Of a stretch of DNA of 64,000 bases, positions 9,911-16,921 are shown in pieces. Origin of the DNA: Yersinia bercovieri ATCC 43970 (lineage in GTDB: Bacteria > Pseudomonadota > Gammaproteobacteria > Enterobacterales > Enterobacteriaceae); the NCBI RefSeq assembly GCF_013282745.1, contig NZ_CP054044.1:124001-188000 (forward strand), written 5' to 3'. The translations under genes were made by a program, and so were the position numbers. Position 1 is the stretch's first letter; the number at the start of each line of letters is the position of its first letter. Below the pieces are notes generated by a model. The model was given only the letters and a program-made list of their open reading frames with translations, searched no databases and had not been told where the DNA came from.

Positions 9911-10693
9911 ATGTCACAACAAGTAGCAGTAGTGATTGGTGGTGGGCAAACTCTGGGCGCATTCTTGTGTCAGGGGCTTGCTGAAGCAGGTTATAAAGTG
10001 GCGGTGGCTGATTTAAATTCAGATAATGCACAGTTGGTGGCCGACCAGATTAATGCAGAGTATGGCGCAGACACTGCCCGTGGTTTTCAGGTTGATGCCA
10101 CCAATGAAAGCAGTGTGGAGATGCTGGCAAAAGCCGTCGATCAGCGCTTCCATCAAGCAGATTTATTGGTTTACAGTGCGGGCATTGCCAAAGCCGCGCC
10201 GATTACAGATTTCCCGCTGGATGATTTTGACCGCTCATTACAGGTGAATCTGGTGGGCTACTTCTTATGCGCCCGTGAGTTCTCTCGGCTGATGATCCGT
10301 GATGGTAATGGCGGACGCATTATCCAAATCAATTCTAAATCGGGTAAAGTGGGCAGCAAACACAACTCCGGTTACAGTGCCGCGAAGTTTGGCGGTGTGG
10401 GGCTGACGCAATCACTGGCATTGGACTTGGCTGATTACGGTATTACCGTGCATTCATTGATGTTAGGGAATTTACTCAAATCACCGATGTTCCAATCACT
10501 TTTACCACAGTACGCCGCTAAGTTGGGCATTAAGGCAGAAGAAGTTGAGAAGTACTATACCGATAAAGTGCCGCTAAAACGTGGCTGTGATTATCAAGAT
10601 GTGCTAAATACCCTGCTGTTCTACGCCAGTGATAAAGCCGCCTATTGCACCGGCCAATCGATAAATATTACCGGCGGGCAGGTGATGTTTTAA
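9911..10693 (+). CDS. srlD: Sorbitol-6-phosphate 2-dehydrogenase SrlD
   Basis: 260-residue short-chain dehydrogenase that oxidises sorbitol 6-phosphate to fructose 6-phosphate with NAD+. The Rossmann glycine motif is IGGGQTLG (about 9-16), and the catalytic pair is Tyr155 and Lys159 in YSAAK. The C-terminal SINITGGQVMF is as in E. coli SrlD. An upstream in-frame ATG at 9860 lies inside the ERIC element; the start at 9911 is chosen from homology (MxQVAVVIGGGQTLG) and from GGAGG at 9901. Repeats lie on both sides of this gene. Confidence 0.96.
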   Translation: MSQQVAVVIGGGQTLGAFLCQGLAEAGYKVAVADLNSDNAQLVADQINAEYGADTARGFQVDATNESSVEMLAKAVDQRFHQADLLVYSAGIAKAAPITDFPLDDFDRSLQVNLVGYFLCAREFSRLMIRDGNGGRIIQINSKSGKVGSKHNSGYSAAKFGGVGLTQSLALDLADYGITVHSLMLGNLLKSPMFQSLLPQYAAKLGIKAEEVEKYYTDKVPLKRGCDYQDVLNTLLFYASDKAAYCTGQSINITGGQVMF

Positions 10694-10699
10694 AGTAGC

Positions 10700-10795
10700 C
10701 AACACCCGGGTCACTGACTCGCACCAGTGATTCGGGTAACCCATCTGACATATGAATGAGAGCAGCTAACACCGCTGCAGCGCCAAGGGAGAAGA
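10700..10795. repeat. Degenerate ERIC-type element between srlD and srlM
   Basis: ACCCGGGTCACTGACTCGCACC, read with AGTGATTCGGGT, forms the ERIC-like core hairpin, and GAGAGCAGCTAACACCGCTGCAGCGCCAAGG matches the right half of the ERIC units at 14.7-15.0 kb. The left end is missing. It ends at the GGAGAAGAG ribosome-binding site of srlM. Confidence 0.65.
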
Positions 10796-10799
10796 GTAA

Positions 10800-11165
10800 A
10801 TGACACCTACATCTGCACTAATCAGTGTTGTCATCATCGCCTGGGTCCTACAAATCTTGCTGGGTTGGTGGCAAATTAATCAATTTAATCGTGCTTTTGA
10901 TCGCCTGTGTCAGCACAGTAAATCGGTAGGGGTTGGCCGCTCTGGTGGGCGTTTTAAGCCCAGAGTGGTGATGGCTTTAGCTTTTGATGAGAATATGCGG
11001 GTCAGCGACAGCATGATCATGCGTGGAATCAGTGTGTTTGCCCGCCCACGCCCATTAACTCACCTCCATGGGTTACATCAGCAGGATTTAATTCCAAATG
11101 TGATCTTTCCTACGGATACCGCATGTCAAACTGCACTATCGTTAGCGATTAAACCGAAATCATGA
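10800..11165 (+). CDS. srlM: Glucitol operon activator SrlM (GutM)
   Basis: 121-residue protein of the GutM family. It starts with a hydrophobic helix (about 5-23, ALISVVIIAWVLQILLGWW), followed by a short soluble part with FDRLCQHSKSVGVGRSGGRFKPRVV. In E. coli GutM is needed for full srl expression together with CRP and against the repressor SrlR; the mechanism is not well understood. The ATG is preceded by GGAGAAGAG. It lies between srlD and srlR, as in E. coli. Confidence 0.92.
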   Translation: MTPTSALISVVIIAWVLQILLGWWQINQFNRAFDRLCQHSKSVGVGRSGGRFKPRVVMALAFDENMRVSDSMIMRGISVFARPRPLTHLHGLHQQDLIPNVIFPTDTACQTALSLAIKPKS

Positions 11166-11249
11166 TATTTTCATAATGAAAGTTATTCTTTTTCATGTGA
11201 AAGTTATGCCTGAAAAAGAGGCAATGGAAATACTTGAGCAGGAATCGCT

Positions 11250-12020
11250 ATGAAACCAAAGCAGCGGCAGGTTGCTATACTGGAATATCTCCAGCAACAC
11301 GGTAAGACGGCAGTTGATGAACTCGCCGACCACTTTTCGACCACCGGAACCACTATCCGTAAGGACTTAACCACTCTCGAGAAAGAGGGGGCGGTTATTC
11401 GTACCTACGGCGGCGTGGTGTTAAATCGTGATGATGTCGAGCAGCCAATTGACCGCAAAACACATATCAATACCGATAAGAAAAAACAGATTGCCCAAGC
11501 GGCCAGTCAACTGATCAAAGATGGCGACAGCCTGGTTTTTGATGCCGGGAGCACGGTGTTACAAATGGTGCCGCACCTGACAAAATTCAACAATATCACG
11601 GTGATGACTAACAGCCTGCATATCGTCAATGAGCTGGTTGAGTTAAATAACGATCAAACAATTCTGATGCCAGGCGGCACTTACCGTAAAGGCTCAGCCT
11701 CTTTTCATGGTAGTCTGGCGGAGTCTGCATTTGATAATTTCAGCTTCGATAAGCTGTTTATCGGCGCAGATGGTGTTGATTTGAAAGCCGGTGTCACCAC
11801 GTTTAACGAAGTTTACCATGTCAGTACCGCGATGTGCCGTGCCGCCAGCCGCATCATTCTGCTGGTCGACTCCTCCAAATTTGGCCGTAAAAGCCCGAAT
11901 GTAGTTTGCCCATTAAGCGCCGTTGATACCCTGATTACCGATAAAGGGATTAGCCCGGAATATTTGCAGGCACTACAAGAGATGGGCATTAACATCATTC
12001 TGGTTGATAAAAATGAGTAA
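11250..12020 (+). CDS. srlR: DeoR-family repressor of the sorbitol operon, SrlR (GutR)
   Basis: 256-residue DeoR-type regulator. The winged helix-turn-helix (about 1-57) includes [22 protein letters not shown]. The C-terminal sugar-phosphate sensor domain shows [19 protein letters not shown] and FIGADGVD. It represses srl in the absence of sorbitol; the perfect palindrome before srlA is the likely operator. Its stop codon overlaps the start of gutQ (ATGAGTAA, 8 bp shared). Confidence 0.95.
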   Translation: MKPKQRQVAILEYLQQHGKTAVDELADHFSTTGTTIRKDLTTLEKEGAVIRTYGGVVLNRDDVEQPIDRKTHINTDKKKQIAQAASQLIKDGDSLVFDAGSTVLQMVPHLTKFNNITVMTNSLHIVNELVELNNDQTILMPGGTYRKGSASFHGSLAESAFDNFSFDKLFIGADGVDLKAGVTTFNEVYHVSTAMCRAASRIILLVDSSKFGRKSPNVVCPLSAVDTLITDKGISPEYLQALQEMGINIILVDKNE

Positions 12021-12978
12021 TCCACTGCTGACCTACGCCCGTGAAACACTGGAAATTGAGCTGACAGAAGCCCACAAGTTGCTGTCTCGATTAGATGATA
12101 ATTTTATTCGTGCATGCGAGCTGTTGCTGGCCTGCAGCGGTAAAGCGGTGGTGTCCGGTATCGGAAAATCCGGCCATATCGGCAAAAAGATCGCCGCCTC
12201 ACTGGCCAGTACCGGCACCCCCGCATTTTTCGTCCATCCTGCCGAAGCATTACATGGCGATTTGGGCATGATTGGCCCGCAGGATGTGCTGATTTTTATC
12301 TCCTACTCTGGCCGGGCTAAAGAGCTGGATCTGATTTTGCCCCTGCTGGCTGACAGCCATATTCCGGTGATTGCTATCACTGGTGGTAAAGAGTCACCAC
12401 TGGCACAAGGTGCCGCCTGCGTATTAGATATCAGTGTTGAGCATGAGGCCTGCCCAATGGGGCTAGCTCCCACATCCAGCGCAGTAAATACCCTAATGAT
12501 GGGTGATGCACTGGCAATGGCATTGATGCGCCATCGCGGCTTCAATGCAGAAGATTTTGCCCGCTCACATCCGGGGGGCAGCTTGGGTGCGCGCTTGCTA
12601 AATCGCGTCCATCATTTGATGCGAACCGGTGATCGCCTGCCGGTAGTGAATGAATCCGACAGCGTTATGGAGGCGATGCTGGAGCTGAGCCGTACCGGAC
12701 TCGGGTTGGTGGCAGTATGCGATCCGCATCAGCGGGTGGTTGGCGTGTTTACCGATGGCGATTTGCGCCGCTGGCTGGTAAAAGGCGGCACATTACAACA
12801 ACCACTGGCGGGGGCGATCACCCGCCCCGGCTTCCGATTACCTGAACAGTGGCGTGCTGGCGAAGCGCTGGAAGCACTGCATCAGCATCATATCAGTGCA
12901 GCACCGGTGGTAGATCTGCAAGGGAAACTGGTCGGCGCCATTAATCTGCATGACCTGCATCAAGCGGGGATTGCTTAA
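12013..12978 (+). CDS. gutQ: Arabinose-5-phosphate isomerase GutQ (SrlQ)
   Basis: 321-residue sugar isomerase converting ribulose 5-phosphate to arabinose 5-phosphate, a paralogue of KdsD. It has an N-terminal SIS domain (about 35-170, with [40 protein letters not shown] in sequence order) and two CBS motifs (about 200-321; [12 protein letters not shown] is characteristic). A TTG at 12004 would add three residues; ATG 12013 gives exactly the E. coli length. It overlaps srlR by 8 bp, so translation is probably coupled. Confidence 0.95.
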   Translation: MSNPLLTYARETLEIELTEAHKLLSRLDDNFIRACELLLACSGKAVVSGIGKSGHIGKKIAASLASTGTPAFFVHPAEALHGDLGMIGPQDVLIFISYSGRAKELDLILPLLADSHIPVIAITGGKESPLAQGAACVLDISVEHEACPMGLAPTSSAVNTLMMGDALAMALMRHRGFNAEDFARSHPGGSLGARLLNRVHHLMRTGDRLPVVNESDSVMEAMLELSRTGLGLVAVCDPHQRVVGVFTDGDLRRWLVKGGTLQQPLAGAITRPGFRLPEQWRAGEALEALHQHHISAAPVVDLQGKLVGAINLHDLHQAGIA

Positions 12979-13039
12979 TGATAGCGGCGGGGCATGGCAC
13001 TCAACATCATGCTCCGCGCTCACTATCTGCCGCCAAAGA

Positions 13040-13582
13040 TTAGCGCCAGTTAGGATCTTGCTGTAACTGCTTTTTCAGCAGCGCCTGAATGTGCTCATCA
13101 GGGCGGCCCAGCCATTGATAAGTGGCGAATTGACTCGGGTTATCCAGTGCTTGCGGCTTATCCTCCACCGAGACTCTCATCCCCCACGCCTGCCAAACTT
13201 GCTTTTTATTCTGGCTAAATGCCACCCACATAAATTGGTTGCTGCAATCATGGGGTTTACAAATGCGGCCCACTTTATACTGCTGCCCTGCCCAATTGAT
13301 GACCTCATACGGCCCTGAGGTTCCCACCCCTTTGCGCGCCCATGCCGGCAGGTTTTTTTGGCTCTTGGTCATTTTCTGCCAGCTATTCTTATAAACCGGC
13401 TGTTGCAGAAGATCCGCCGTGGTCGGCAGGGGTTTAGCCGGCGTAGCCTGAGAAGGTGCCGAAGTTGAAATGGATGAAGCTAAAACGGTTGAAGTTGCAC
13501 TGGCTGGCTGCGCGAAGGCCCAGGAGCTGGCACTGAGTATCACCGCAGCAGCAAGACAATGGAGGGTTTTATGACCTTTCAT
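13040..13582 (-). CDS. ivy: Inhibitor of vertebrate lysozyme, Ivy
   Basis: 180-residue periplasmic protein with a signal peptide ending AFA-QP (cleavage after about residue 24). A low-complexity Ser/Ala/Thr/Pro linker (about 26-53) comes before the Ivy domain. The lysozyme-inhibiting loop CKPHDC is at 108-113; its histidine plugs the active site of c-type lysozymes in characterised Ivy proteins. In E. coli Ivy is about 157 residues; the longer linker accounts for the difference. It is monocistronic, convergent with gutQ and divergent from the next gene. Confidence 0.93.
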   Translation of the reverse strand: MKGHKTLHCLAAAVILSASSWAFAQPASATSTVLASSISTSAPSQATPAKPLPTTADLLQQPVYKNSWQKMTKSQKNLPAWARKGVGTSGPYEVINWAGQQYKVGRICKPHDCSNQFMWVAFSQNKKQVWQAWGMRVSVEDKPQALDNPSQFATYQWLGRPDEHIQALLKKQLQQDPNWR

Positions 13583-13737
13583 TATCGAAATCCTTATGAT
13601 CTGATTAATCTACTCGCCGGAGTATTGAACATGCTCTCTGTGCAACTGATTTGCAGGCGTAGTGTTGGTTTGCCTGTCTATGACCATCAACAGTAGAAAA
13701 AGTTGATCCATAGCACGAATTTTCACGCTAATTCCAG

Positions 13738-13757
13738 TTATACCACAATCGGTATGA
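13738..13757. promoter_or_regulatory. Inverted repeat in the ivy/13.8-kb gene divergent region
   Basis: ATACC-N6-GGTAT in TTATACCACAATCGGTATGA sits in the 222-bp divergent gap, about 50 bp before the start at 13805. It could be an operator or promoter element; no known regulator was matched. Confidence 0.25.
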
Positions 13758-13804
13758 CAGCTTGAGTTAAGCTATGAACCAGATGATGATGAGAAGGCCA
13801 TGCC

Positions 13805-14668
13805 ATGTTAACCTATGAGTTACCCAAAGAACCCGAGAAGCTCTATTACTCTGCCGGGGATGCCCATCCGCTGGACAAGCTTGAGACCGATAAGATCATC
13901 CAGATGGTGATCGATCTTGATGTCGCCAACTCAGACAGCGAGCACTATGTCACCGGCTGGATGGGACTCAATAGTGTGGTGGTGGTGCGTAACTATCAAA
14001 ATAAGCGCGGCACGGCCAACGGTTTTGTAGTGAGCAAAGGCGATCGCTATCGGCTAAGTATTCAGTCGATTGAGTTCCGCATTCCGAAAGCGGTGCTGTG
14101 GATGAGCTTTCGCCGCAAGCCGCGCACCATGGAGTTAATCACCTACGAAACACTGGGTGAGCAACCTGGCGGTATGCAGCAATACCGCAATATCCTCGAC
14201 GAAGAGCTGCTACAGCAGTTGGATGCGGATTGGCGCGAACTAAATGACTATCTGGGAGCCGCCTGCTGGCAACTGGAGAACGACACCCCGCTGTGGCAGC
14301 AAGCCCAACTGCAGATAACACCGGAGGCGATTAGCCAGTTAGCCGATGCCGCCATCTTTCGCAGCAAACCCTTGCAAGCTGACGGCGATTACGCCGGTTT
14401 CTGGGCTGGCGAGTACTTTTTTGCCGTCAGACACCCCACGGCCGCTAACCCACTGCCTGCCATAGAGATCTCCTGGCGCGAAAATGAGAAAGAGATTGGT
14501 AGCTATCAGTTTAGTCTGATCAACGATGAAGCTGGCAAGCCTAAGCTGTCACTGTGTATCCGCCCCCGCAAAGGCGCGGAGAGTTATCTGCTTAACCGCT
14601 TTGATGCTCATCATCTGCAACGTGCCATCGCAATGTTTACCATGACCCAGCGCCATTTGTTACCGTAA
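13805..14668 (+). CDS. Unrecognised 287-residue cytoplasmic protein
   Basis: No family was recognised. The protein has no signal peptide and no membrane segment. It is rich in aromatic and charged residues, with a beta-strand-like core (GWMGLNSVVVVRNYQNKRG, then KGDRYRLSIQSIEFRIPKAVLWM) and a helical middle part (about 120-185) full of Leu/Gln. The base composition and codon use look like the neighbouring core genes, so recent transfer is not suggested. GAGAAGGCC upstream of the ATG serves as a modest ribosome-binding site. Downstream are three ERIC units, then the convergent thiD. It is a real gene judging by its length and the absence of competing frames, but its function is unknown. Confidence 0.75.
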   Translation: MLTYELPKEPEKLYYSAGDAHPLDKLETDKIIQMVIDLDVANSDSEHYVTGWMGLNSVVVVRNYQNKRGTANGFVVSKGDRYRLSIQSIEFRIPKAVLWMSFRRKPRTMELITYETLGEQPGGMQQYRNILDEELLQQLDADWRELNDYLGAACWQLENDTPLWQQAQLQITPEAISQLADAAIFRSKPLQADGDYAGFWAGEYFFAVRHPTAANPLPAIEISWRENEKEIGSYQFSLINDEAGKPKLSLCIRPRKGAESYLLNRFDAHHLQRAIAMFTMTQRHLLP

Positions 14669-14670
14669 AC

Positions 14671-15013
14671 CGCAGCCAGCAAGCTTATCCCGATGAGCTT
14701 ACACCAGTAAGTGATTCGGGTAGGCGAGCGCCGCTAACACCCCTGTGGTTTCAAGGACGAAGAATATCCCCCCAAAGTCATTGGCGTTGTAGGTAGGCAG
14801 CAAGCAAGCTTATCCCGATGAGCTTACACCAGTAAGTGATTCGGGTAAGCGAGCGCCGCTAACACCCCTGTGGTTTCAAGGAAAAAAAGCCATCCCCAAA
14901 GTCATTGGAGCCACAGGTAGGCAGCCAGCGAAAGCATCCCGATGAGCTGACTCAAGTCAGTGATTCGGGTAAATGAGCGCCGTTAACACCCCTGTGGTTT
15001 CAAGGACGAAGGG
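14671..15013. repeat. Three tandem ERIC elements
   Basis: Three direct copies fill the gap between the 13.8-kb gene and thiD: about 14671-14766 (left end missing), 14767-14889 and 14890-15013. Each contains the core TCCCGATGAGCT...AGTGATTCGGGT and the right part GCTAACACCCCTGTGGTTTCAAGG. The last two begin with CCCCAAAGTCATTGG. The first and second copies share more than 80 bases with almost no differences, so one probably arose by local duplication. The third differs in the core (GACTCAAGTCAGTG). ERICs are non-autonomous palindromic repeats of enterobacteria. Confidence 0.9.
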
Positions 15014-15015
15014 GA

Positions 15016-15816
15016 TTACCACCATAAATGGAAATGATGCACCGGCCCAACCCCCCGCCCCACCTCAAGAGTATCGGCTTGCTCCAATGCCCTCTGGAGA
15101 TAGCCTTTGGCCGCATTGACTGTATCCCCCCAGTTGGCGTGCCGTGGTCGCAACGCCGCTAGTGCTGCTGATAAGGTGCAACCGGTGCCGTGGGTATGGC
15201 GAGTGCTGATTCTACGGGTGACAAAGCGCTGCTCCCCTTGCGCGGTAAACAGCCAGTCCGGGCTATCTTCGCCACTTAGGTGACCCCCTTTCATCAGCAC
15301 CCCCTGGCAGCCTAGCGCCAACAGCGCCCGCCCCTGCTCACGCATCTCTTGTTCATCGCGGGCAGATTGGCAATTGAGTAACGCCGCGGCTTCCGGCAAG
15401 TTCGGCGTAATCAGGTCTACCTGTGGCAGCAGTAGCTGGCGCAGAGCCGCCACTGCCTCCGGTGCCAACAGCGGATCACCACTTTTCGCCACCATCACGG
15501 TATCCAGCACCACAAATGCAATTGGATAGCGGCGCAGTTGCGCGGCGACCACCTCAATAATGTCGGCATTGGCCAGCATACCTATTTTGGCGCTATCGAT
15601 GCGCACATCACTCAGCACTGAATCCAGTTGCGCGGCGACAAAAGCGGGTTCGATGGGATAGAGCGACTGCACGCCGGTGGTGTTTTGCGCCACCAGCGCG
15701 GTGATAACCGTGGTGCCGTAAGCTTGCAGAGCAGAGAAGGTTTTCAGGTCAGCTTGAATACCCGCGCCACCACTGGGGTCAGTTCCGGCAATGGTGAGTG
15801 CATTAATACGCTTCAT
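15016..15816 (-). CDS. thiD: Hydroxymethylpyrimidine/phosphomethylpyrimidine kinase ThiD
   Basis: 266 residues, the same length as E. coli ThiD, from ribokinase-like family PfkB. It phosphorylates HMP and then HMP-P to give the pyrimidine half of thiamine. TIAGTDPSGGAGIQADLKTF is the substrate-binding N-terminus, and HGTGCTLSAAL contains the anion hole and catalytic residues. In E. coli thiD follows thiM; here it stands alone behind a TPP riboswitch. The ATG overlaps the stop of a 32-codon leader ORF (ATGA), and there is no good ribosome-binding site of its own (the bases before are GTGTTGGGATGTATTC). Confidence 0.96.
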   Translation of the reverse strand: MKRINALTIAGTDPSGGAGIQADLKTFSALQAYGTTVITALVAQNTTGVQSLYPIEPAFVAAQLDSVLSDVRIDSAKIGMLANADIIEVVAAQLRRYPIAFVVLDTVMVAKSGDPLLAPEAVAALRQLLLPQVDLITPNLPEAAALLNCQSARDEQEMREQGRALLALGCQGVLMKGGHLSGEDSPDWLFTAQGEQRFVTRRISTRHTHGTGCTLSAALAALRPRHANWGDTVNAAKGYLQRALEQADTLEVGRGVGPVHHFHLWW

Positions 15817-15911
15817 GAATACATCCCAACACTCACATTCGTAAGCGATCGGGCAAATAGCGCGGGATTCACAGTGACAACTAAAGAAAAAGCGGCAGGT
15901 TGAACGTACAT
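15813..15911 (-). CDS. Leader ORF of 32 codons between the TPP riboswitch and thiD
   Basis: ATG at 15911 follows a very strong ribosome-binding site (AGGAGG, plus-strand 15915-15920, five bases of spacing counting ATAT and neighbours). The frame is open for 32 residues (MYVQPAAFSLVVTVNPALFA...) and ends in TGA at 15813-15815, which overlaps the thiD ATG as ATGA. The peptide is hydrophobic and not recognised. It may have no function beyond translational coupling of thiD to the riboswitch-controlled ribosome-binding site. Confidence 0.6.
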   Translation of the reverse strand: MYVQPAAFSLVVTVNPALFARSLTNVSVGMYS

Positions 15912-15954
15912 ATTCCTCCTAACCGGCGGTCAAGAAGGCGGAACCCTGCGGTGC

Positions 15955-16041
15955 CGAGACTTCCCTACGCTGGTATAATCCAGATCAGGTAATACGGGTA
16001 TATCTCAGCCAAACCACTTTTGTGGCGGGCACCCCGAGTCA
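15955..16041 (-). promoter_or_regulatory. TPP riboswitch (THI box) of thiD
   Basis: On the minus strand the conserved parts appear in order: GACTCGGGGTGCC, a variable P3 hairpin CCACAAAAGTGG, GCTGAGATATACCCG, ACCTGATCTGG and TACCAGCGTAGGGAAGTC. These are the thiamine pyrophosphate aptamer signatures. It lies about 140 bp before thiD and would reduce thiD expression when TPP is plentiful. The first ribosome-binding site downstream belongs to the leader ORF, not directly to thiD. Confidence 0.95.
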
Positions 16042-16144
16042 GAATTGTTATTATCATCGGCAGGTGATAGAAGGTCAACGATGCATTCGCAAAACAAATA
16101 ATCAAGAGAACAAAAATACGCTGTACTGGAGAGATAACTGAAGA

Positions 16145-16585
16145 ATGAGTATTGAGATTCGTCTGTATCAGGAGAGTGACCGCCCCTTTCTGCGCACTTT
16201 GTATCTGGCATCACGCCGTGACGCCTTTAGCTGGCGGGATGGCGAGTGTTTTCACCTGGAAGATTTTGACCGTGCCACTCTCGGAGAGACCATTTTGGTG
16301 GCCATCGATGGTGATCAACACTTGGGTTTTGCCTCAATTTTTATCGAGGAGAGCTTCCTGCATAATCTGTTTGTTGATCCTGCGGCGCAATATCTCGGGG
16401 CGGGAAAAGCACTATTACTGGCAGCACATGCACTATTTACCCGCCATGGCTCACTGAAATGCCTGGAAAAAAACCAACGGGCGCTGGCGTTTTATCAAAA
16501 ACAGGGGTGGATGGCGATTGCTACCGGCAAGAGCATTGACGGCGACTATATTTTGATGCATTGGCATAATGAAAAAATTAAATAA
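16145..16585 (+). CDS. GNAT family N-acetyltransferase
   Basis: 146-residue single-domain GNAT protein. The acetyl-CoA-binding motif A is LFVDPAAQYLGAGKALL (about 77-93), and the C-terminal ALAFYQKQGW matches the usual motif B ending. The substrate cannot be told from sequence. GGAGAGATAACTGAAGA precedes the ATG. It is transcribed away from the thiD riboswitch region and is followed by a hairpin. It is a lone gene. Confidence 0.85.
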   Translation: MSIEIRLYQESDRPFLRTLYLASRRDAFSWRDGECFHLEDFDRATLGETILVAIDGDQHLGFASIFIEESFLHNLFVDPAAQYLGAGKALLLAAHALFTRHGSLKCLEKNQRALAFYQKQGWMAIATGKSIDGDYILMHWHNEKIK

Positions 16586-16587
16586 GA

Positions 16588-16610
16588 GAGGGAGCATCAG
16601 GCGCTCCCTC
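16588..16610. terminator. Hairpin after the GNAT gene
   Basis: Perfect eight-base stem GAGGGAGC / GCTCCCTC with a seven-base loop, two bases after the GNAT stop codon. On the plus strand it has no T run; on the minus strand it is followed by TCTTATTTAATTTTTT, so it could also stop transcripts coming from guaA. Confidence 0.55.
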
Positions 16611-16635
16611 AAATGACTAAATAGGGGCTGATGCC

Positions 16636-16764
16636 TTACTCCCCGCGCAGCGTTTTGACATCATCCACTTTGATATTCAGTGTTGGCTAGAGTCCATCAC
16701 GATCGGCAACCTTATAAAGCTTATCTCTTGGCTTGAGATTTTTTAGTTTTGTATCAGTGAGCAT
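16636..16764 (-). pseudogene. Remnant of a P4-type tyrosine integrase gene next to guaA
   Basis: The frame starts MLTDTKLKNLKPRDKLYKVA and continues DRDGL before a TAG (16687-16689). This is the N-terminus of the arm-binding domain (DUF4102) of P4-like integrases, normally followed by about 380 more residues. After the stop, an unrelated 16-codon tail (PTLNIKVDDVKTLRGE) runs in the same frame to TAA. The fragment points the same way as guaA and lies 158 bp past its 3' end. The 3' end of guaA is a known integration site for genomic islands carrying such integrases. Upstream of the fragment, TGACGGTAT occurs twice 12 bp apart (16787-16807, minus strand), resembling arm-type sites. Confidence 0.7.
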
Positions 16765-16841
16765 GTCAGTGTCTCTTGCTAAGTAATACCGTCAAAAATA
16801 CCGTCAGAAATTTGAGTCTTCCCTCAATCTTTATCCATCGT

Positions 16842-16877
16842 CAAAAAGAGAAAACCCCCTGCCAAGGCAGAGGGTTT
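16842..16877 (-). terminator. Rho-independent terminator of guaBA
   Basis: On the minus strand, AAACCCTCTGCC pairs with GGCAGGGGGTTT over 12 positions (one G-U pair) and is followed by TCTCTTTTT. It lies 45 bp after the guaA stop codon. Confidence 0.85.
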
Positions 16878-16921
16878 AAGGGTTTGGCTATCGTGGTCAA
16901 TACTCTTCAAAAGGCAGTAGG

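Noticed and set aside
14671..15013. Regular direct repeats resembling a small CRISPR array
   Set aside because: Units are long (about 120 bp) and palindromic, match ERIC over their whole length, and have no unique spacers; no cas genes are present.
16636..16764. The integrase fragment as a functional small protein gene
   Set aside because: It matches the first 25 residues of large integrases exactly where they start, then stops; no ribosome-binding site of note was seen. A remnant is the simpler reading.
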